DNA of 8,303 nt, taken from positions 1 to 8,303 of the forward strand of contig DATEMK010000247.1 of the NCBI GenBank assembly GCA_035275625.1, given 5' to 3'. Both the position numbers and the translations under genes were made by a program. Numbering within the stretch: position 1 is the first letter of the stretch; every line of letters begins with the position of its first letter. Below, one piece after another: positions 5,400-8,303 of the stretch. This stretch comes from DATEMK01 sp035275625. GTDB lineage: Bacteria > Bacteroidota > Bacteroidia > AKYH767-A > OLB10. The notes below the pieces were generated by a model. The model saw nothing but the letters and a program-made list of their open reading frames with translations. It was not told the origin of the DNA and did not search any database.

Positions 5400-5428
5400 C
5401 TTGTGCTTCTTTGTGCCTTTGTGGCAAA
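5400..5428 (-). repeat. CACAAAG-type intergenic microrepeat
   Basis: On the minus strand this reads as a run of CCACAAAGGC, CACAAAGAAG and CACAAG, that is, a CACAA[AG]-containing unit repeated three times at 8-9 base spacing. Similar 'CACAAAGGCACAAAG' stretches are a frequent intergenic feature in environmental Bacteroidota genomes (from general knowledge, not searched here). It is the only distinctive element in the first 150 bases of the gap 5365-5670. Translations such as HKGTKKHKKS come from it and are not genes. Confidence 0.55.
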
Positions 5429-5566
5429 TAATTTTTATTCTGCTGTAAAGCTTTTCATCCCGTTTCTCATCCATTAGTATTACGTTTTAGTATTAAAACG
5501 GGAATTTCTGTTAATAATTCAATAATTTTTGTTCATAAGAATGTTTTTTCTATTGTTTTTTTTTCT

Positions 5567-5574
5567 TACTTTTG
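5567..5574 (+). promoter_or_regulatory. Putative -7 promoter element of the SprB-repeat gene
   Basis: TACTTTTG matches TAnnTTTG and lies after an AT-rich T-tract (5554-5564). It is 96 bases upstream of ATG 5671, giving a leader of about 90 bases. A -33 box is not evident. Confidence 0.5.
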
Positions 5575-5580
5575 ACCATT

Positions 5581-5628
5581 GAGGGGAACATGAAGCTTCT
5601 CACGGAACGGGGGTTCCGCAGTATTTAA
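5581..5628 (+). promoter_or_regulatory. Leader of the SprB-repeat gene: hairpin and 12-codon open frame
   Basis: Just after the predicted transcription start, GAGGGG (5581-5586) precedes ATG 5590. That ATG opens a 12-codon frame (MKLLTERGFRSI) ending at TAA 5626-5628. Inside it, CGGAAC (5603-5608) and GTTCCG (5613-5618) form a six-base stem with a GGGG loop. From 5629 to 5670 the leader is AT-rich and unstructured. This could be a small leader peptide or only a structured untranslated region; there is no run of a single amino acid to suggest attenuation. Confidence 0.35.
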
Positions 5629-5670
5629 GATTTCAGAAAATTAATTCAAGAATAAAATAACCAATTCTGA

Positions 5671-8303
5671 ATGAATAAATTTTTACGAATATTTTTATTC
5701 CTTTTTGTTTGTCTTGCATCTGCTGCATTTGCACAGCCCGCAAATGATGATCCGTGCAATGCCACCCCTCTTTCTATTGCAGCCACCTGCGCCTATACCA
5801 CCCATAATAATAACAATGCAACGAATACCGGTATGCCCGGGCCGGGATGCGCAAATTATTCCGGTGGCGATGTATGGTTCACCATAACAGTCCCGGCTTC
5901 TGGCGCTGTTACCGTTGATTCCAAACAGGGCACCATGACCGATGGCGGAATGGCTTTTTATACAGGTCCTAACTGCAGCAGCCTTACATTACTTGACTGC
6001 GATGATGATAACAGCAACAACGGGCTGATGCCCCTTTTGAATGCCTCGGGACTAACCCCGGGTTCCACACTTTACGTTCGGTTTTGGGAGTACGGTAATA
6101 ATGGTAACGGAAATTTTCAACTCTGCGCCACTTCAGGCCCTGATCCTACCAACCAGGATTGTCCGAATGCTATTCCGATTTGCCAGAATACATATTCTAC
6201 CATTGTTTCTTATTCGGGAACAGGCAGCATACCAAATGAAATTAATCCAAGCAACAGTTGCCTTTTATCAGGCGAACGAAATGATGTTTGGTACACATTT
6301 ACAGTTAACACCAGCGGAGTTCTTAATTTCCTGATTACTCCTGTCAATATGCTGGATGATTATGACTGGGCTGTATATAATCTTACCAGCGCAAATTGCA
6401 GTGACATATACACCAATACAGCAATCAGGGTAAGCTGTAATTATTCCTCTACGCCCGGAACGACAGGCCCCAACGGGGGAGGTGTTACAAATTATCAGAA
6501 TGCTGCAGGTGTCCGCTATAACCTTACTATCCCGGTTACTGCCGGACAAACCTATGTTGTTAATGTCAGCAACTATACAGCTTCCAATGATGGATATTCA
6601 ATTGACTTCGGAGCATCCACAGCAAATATTTTTGATGCAGTGCCGCCTGCACTCGTTTCTCTTAATCAGCCGTTAGCATGCGGAGCCACCTCGGTTACAT
6701 TTAATTTTTCTGAAAATATTCAATGCAGTTCTGTTCAGAATGGTGATTTTACTCTCACAGGACCCGGGGGGCCTTACACTCTTTCAAACTGGACTTCTAC
6801 CGGGTGCGCCATCGGTGCAGATTATGATAATGCGTATACAGTAACTATTAGTCCGCCCATTACAACCACCGGTAATTATAGTTTTTGCCTCACTAATACA
6901 TCCGGCTCGGTAATGGATTTATGCGGAAATATTGCTCCGTCTGCCTGTCTTGCATTCGCCATTAATGCAATGACCGGGAATGTCAATTTCACGAATGTTT
7001 CCTGCAACGGAGGAACTAACGGAACAATCACCATTACTGCAAACGGAGGTACTGCGCCAATTGAATACAGCATTGATAATGGTGCAACATTCCAGGCAGG
7101 AAATGTTTTTAATGGCTTGCCTGCCGGAAATTACAATGTCCAGGCAAAAGATGCTTACGGATGCACTTATCTCGCTGTTGTCAATATTGCTGAACCCAAT
7201 CCCATTGTTGTCAACCCGGTGGTTGTTGATGCAGCCTGCGGAACTTCAAATGGTTCTATTACAATAAATGTAGTGGGAGGAACCGGTGCATTGCAGTACA
7301 GCAATAACAACGGAGCCTCATTCCAGGCATCCAATACCTTTAATAATCTTCCTGCGGGAAATTATGATCTTGTTGTAAAAGATGCTAACAACTGCACGGG
7401 TACTGTAACAGTTTCAGTAAACAACTCAGCTTCTCCGGCAATTAATTCCGTCCCTTCAGTTGATGTCAGTTGCAACGGTGGAAATAACGGATCAATCACT
7501 ATTAATGCCAACGGTGGAACAGGGGCGCTGCAATTCAGCATTAACAACGGGGGAACTTTCCAGGCCGGAAATACTTTCAATAATCTCCCGGCCGGAACTT
7601 ATGACATTGTTGTAGAAGATGCCGCTGGCTGCCAGGCAATCACATCAGTTACTATTAATGAACCTCCTGTAATAGTTGTCAATCCTAATTCCAATAACTC
7701 CACCTGTGGCAACAGTAATGGAAATATAAATATCAATGCAAACGGTGGAACCGGAACGTTGCAGTACAGCATTGATAACGGTGCTACATTCCAGGCAGGA
7801 AGTTCTTTTAATAATCTCCCGTCAGGGAATTACAATATTGTTGTTGAAGATGCAAACGGCTGCCAGGTTACAGCCAACATTGTTGTAAATGATACTCCCG
7901 GCCCAACCATAACTACAACTCCGGCTACAGATGCAAGCTGCAATGGCGGATCAGATGGCACTATCACTATAAACAGTAATGGCGGAACAGGTGCAATCCA
8001 ATATAGTATTGACAATGGCGTAACCTTTCAACCGGCAAATAATTTTATCAGCCTCCCTGCCGGAAATTATTCAATAATTATCATTGATGCTAATGGTTGC
8101 CAGGCTACTGCAAATGCGGTTATTAATGAACCTCCCGCTATTGCTTTAAATACAAACCCGACTGATGCAAATTGCAACGGAAGTGCCGATGGTTCTGTTG
8201 CCGTGAATGCGAACGGAGGAACCGGGGCAATTCAATACAGCATTGACAACGGGGCAACGTGGCAGGGTGGAAATACTTTTAATGGACTGCCTGCCGGAAA
8301 CTA
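5671..8303 (+). CDS. Large SprB-repeat cell-surface protein (partial, C-terminus beyond window)
   Basis: 877 codons are visible and the frame is open at the window end. Residues 1-21 are a signal peptide (cut near AFA/Q). Residues 24-153 are a beta-sandwich domain opening with ANDDPCNATPL and including GGDVWFTITVPASG and FYTGPNC; residues 161-313 are a second one with QDCPNAIPICQNTYS, NDVWYTFTV and DDYDWAVYNLT. Both types are common at the start of Bacteroidota surface proteins. Residues 322-430 form a Big_5-like Ig domain (DAVPPALVSLNQPL ... FSENIQC ... DLCGNIAP). From residue 438 SprB repeats (PF13573) follow, five whole and one cut, with an exact 78-residue period. SprB is the mobile gliding adhesin of Flavobacterium; homologues with such repeats are filamentous adhesins exported by T9SS. 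A T9SS type B (gliding-associated) sorting domain and a downstream PorP/SprF gene would be expected beyond the window. It is low in Lys and Arg and rich in N, G, T, S, as usual for exported adhesins. Whether the cell glides cannot be judged. Confidence 0.93.
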   Translation, partial: MNKFLRIFLFLFVCLASAAFAQPANDDPCNATPLSIAATCAYTTHNNNNATNTGMPGPGCANYSGGDVWFTITVPASGAVTVDSKQGTMTDGGMAFYTGPNCSSLTLLDCDDDNSNNGLMPLLNASGLTPGSTLYVRFWEYGNNGNGNFQLCATSGPDPTNQDCPNAIPICQNTYSTIVSYSGTGSIPNEINPSNSCLLSGERNDVWYTFTVNTSGVLNFLITPVNMLDDYDWAVYNLTSANCSDIYTNTAIRVSCNYSSTPGTTGPNGGGVTNYQNAAGVRYNLTIPVTAGQTYVVNVSNYTASNDGYSIDFGASTANIFDAVPPALVSLNQPLACGATSVTFNFSENIQCSSVQNGDFTLTGPGGPYTLSNWTSTGCAIGADYDNAYTVTISPPITTTGNYSFCLTNTSGSVMDLCGNIAPSACLAFAINAMTGNVNFTNVSCNGGTNGTITITANGGTAPIEYSIDNGATFQAGNVFNGLPAGNYNVQAKDAYGCTYLAVVNIAEPNPIVVNPVVVDAACGTSNGSITINVVGGTGALQYSNNNGASFQASNTFNNLPAGNYDLVVKDANNCTGTVTVSVNNSASPAINSVPSVDVSCNGGNNGSITINANGGTGALQFSINNGGTFQAGNTFNNLPAGTYDIVVEDAAGCQAITSVTINEPPVIVVNPNSNNSTCGNSNGNININANGGTGTLQYSIDNGATFQAGSSFNNLPSGNYNIVVEDANGCQVTANIVVNDTPGPTITTTPATDASCNGGSDGTITINSNGGTGAIQYSIDNGVTFQPANNFISLPAGNYSIIIIDANGCQATANAVINEPPAIALNTNPTDANCNGSADGSVAVNANGGTGAIQYSIDNGATWQGGNTFNGLPAGN
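6982..8303 (+). repeat. SprB repeat array, exact 234-base period, at least six units
   Basis: The first cysteine of each unit is at residues 445, 523, 601, 679, 757 and 835, so all five intervals are exactly 78 codons. Each unit reads approximately C-x-G-x-x-[ND]-G-[ST]-[IV], then GGTG[AT][LIA]-[QE]-[YF]-S-[INS]-[ND]-NG, F-Q-x-x-x-x-F-x-x-L-P-[AS]-G-[NT]-Y, and D-A-x-x-C. The second cysteine follows the first by 53 residues in units 1 and 3, consistent with a disulfide in each unit. The array continues past the window end. Confidence 0.92.

Noticed and set aside
5348..5444. Ten-base inverted repeat (AGCAGAATAA at 5348-5357 and TTATTCTGCT at 5435-5444)
   Set aside because: The 77-base spacing, the AT-rich content and location of one arm inside the end of the coding sequence make it a weak hairpin; no T-tract follows.
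4893..5474. Minus-strand open frame of 193 codons
   Set aside because: It is antisense to the thioredoxin domain of the 3943-5364 gene, and its N-terminal part comes from the CACAAAG repeat.
6876..8015. Series of minus-strand open frames with PVPPL-type motifs
   Set aside because: They are regular shadows of the SprB repeats, recurring at the same 234-base period because the sense strand repeats.

Overview
The window looks like a chromosomal segment of a Bacteroidota bacterium (moderate GC, perhaps an uncultured Chitinophagales/Sphingobacteriales-type lineage; rank below phylum is a guess). Four things in the sequence support this: a type IX secretion system (T9SS) C-terminal sorting domain, a PorP/SprF-family protein, a SprB-repeat surface protein, and four perfect matches to the Bacteroidota -7 promoter box TAnnTTTG, each just upstream of a plus-strand transcription unit.

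Layout. Positions 1-1099 (minus strand) hold a two-gene unit: a small secreted protein with a T9SS type A sorting domain, followed 8 bases later by a PorP/SprF-like outer-membrane protein cut by the window edge. A divergent intergenic region with a promoter leads to a small secreted coiled-coil protein (1247-1630, plus), closed by a clear intrinsic terminator (1667-1700). Positions 1701-1904 are non-coding, with a short direct repeat and two adjacent palindromes. Positions 1905-2730 (minus) carry two small membrane-protein genes one base apart that I do not recognise. Upstream of them, 2731-3150 contains a degenerate 21-base (seven-codon) tandem repeat and no intact ATG-started gene spanning it; it may be a decayed gene. 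A strong terminator at 3187-3220 separates this from a ParD/ParE-like toxin-antitoxin pair (3287-3829, plus). Then come a periplasmic DUF4369/DUF5106/thioredoxin protein with a CGHC active site (3943-5364, plus), a 306-base gap with a CACAAAG-type intergenic repeat and a structured leader, and the first 877 codons of a large SprB-repeat surface protein (5671 to the window end).

Functionally the window mixes cell-surface export functions (T9SS cargo, PorP/SprF partner, SprB-like adhesin), envelope redox or folding (TlpA-like protein), and small accessory elements (toxin-antitoxin, unknown membrane pair, repeats). I do not see a clear-cut new defence or metabolic system. The most unexplained parts are the 21-base heptad-coding repeat, the orphan membrane pair beside it, the pairing of a type A cargo with PorP/SprF, and the leader of the SprB-like gene.
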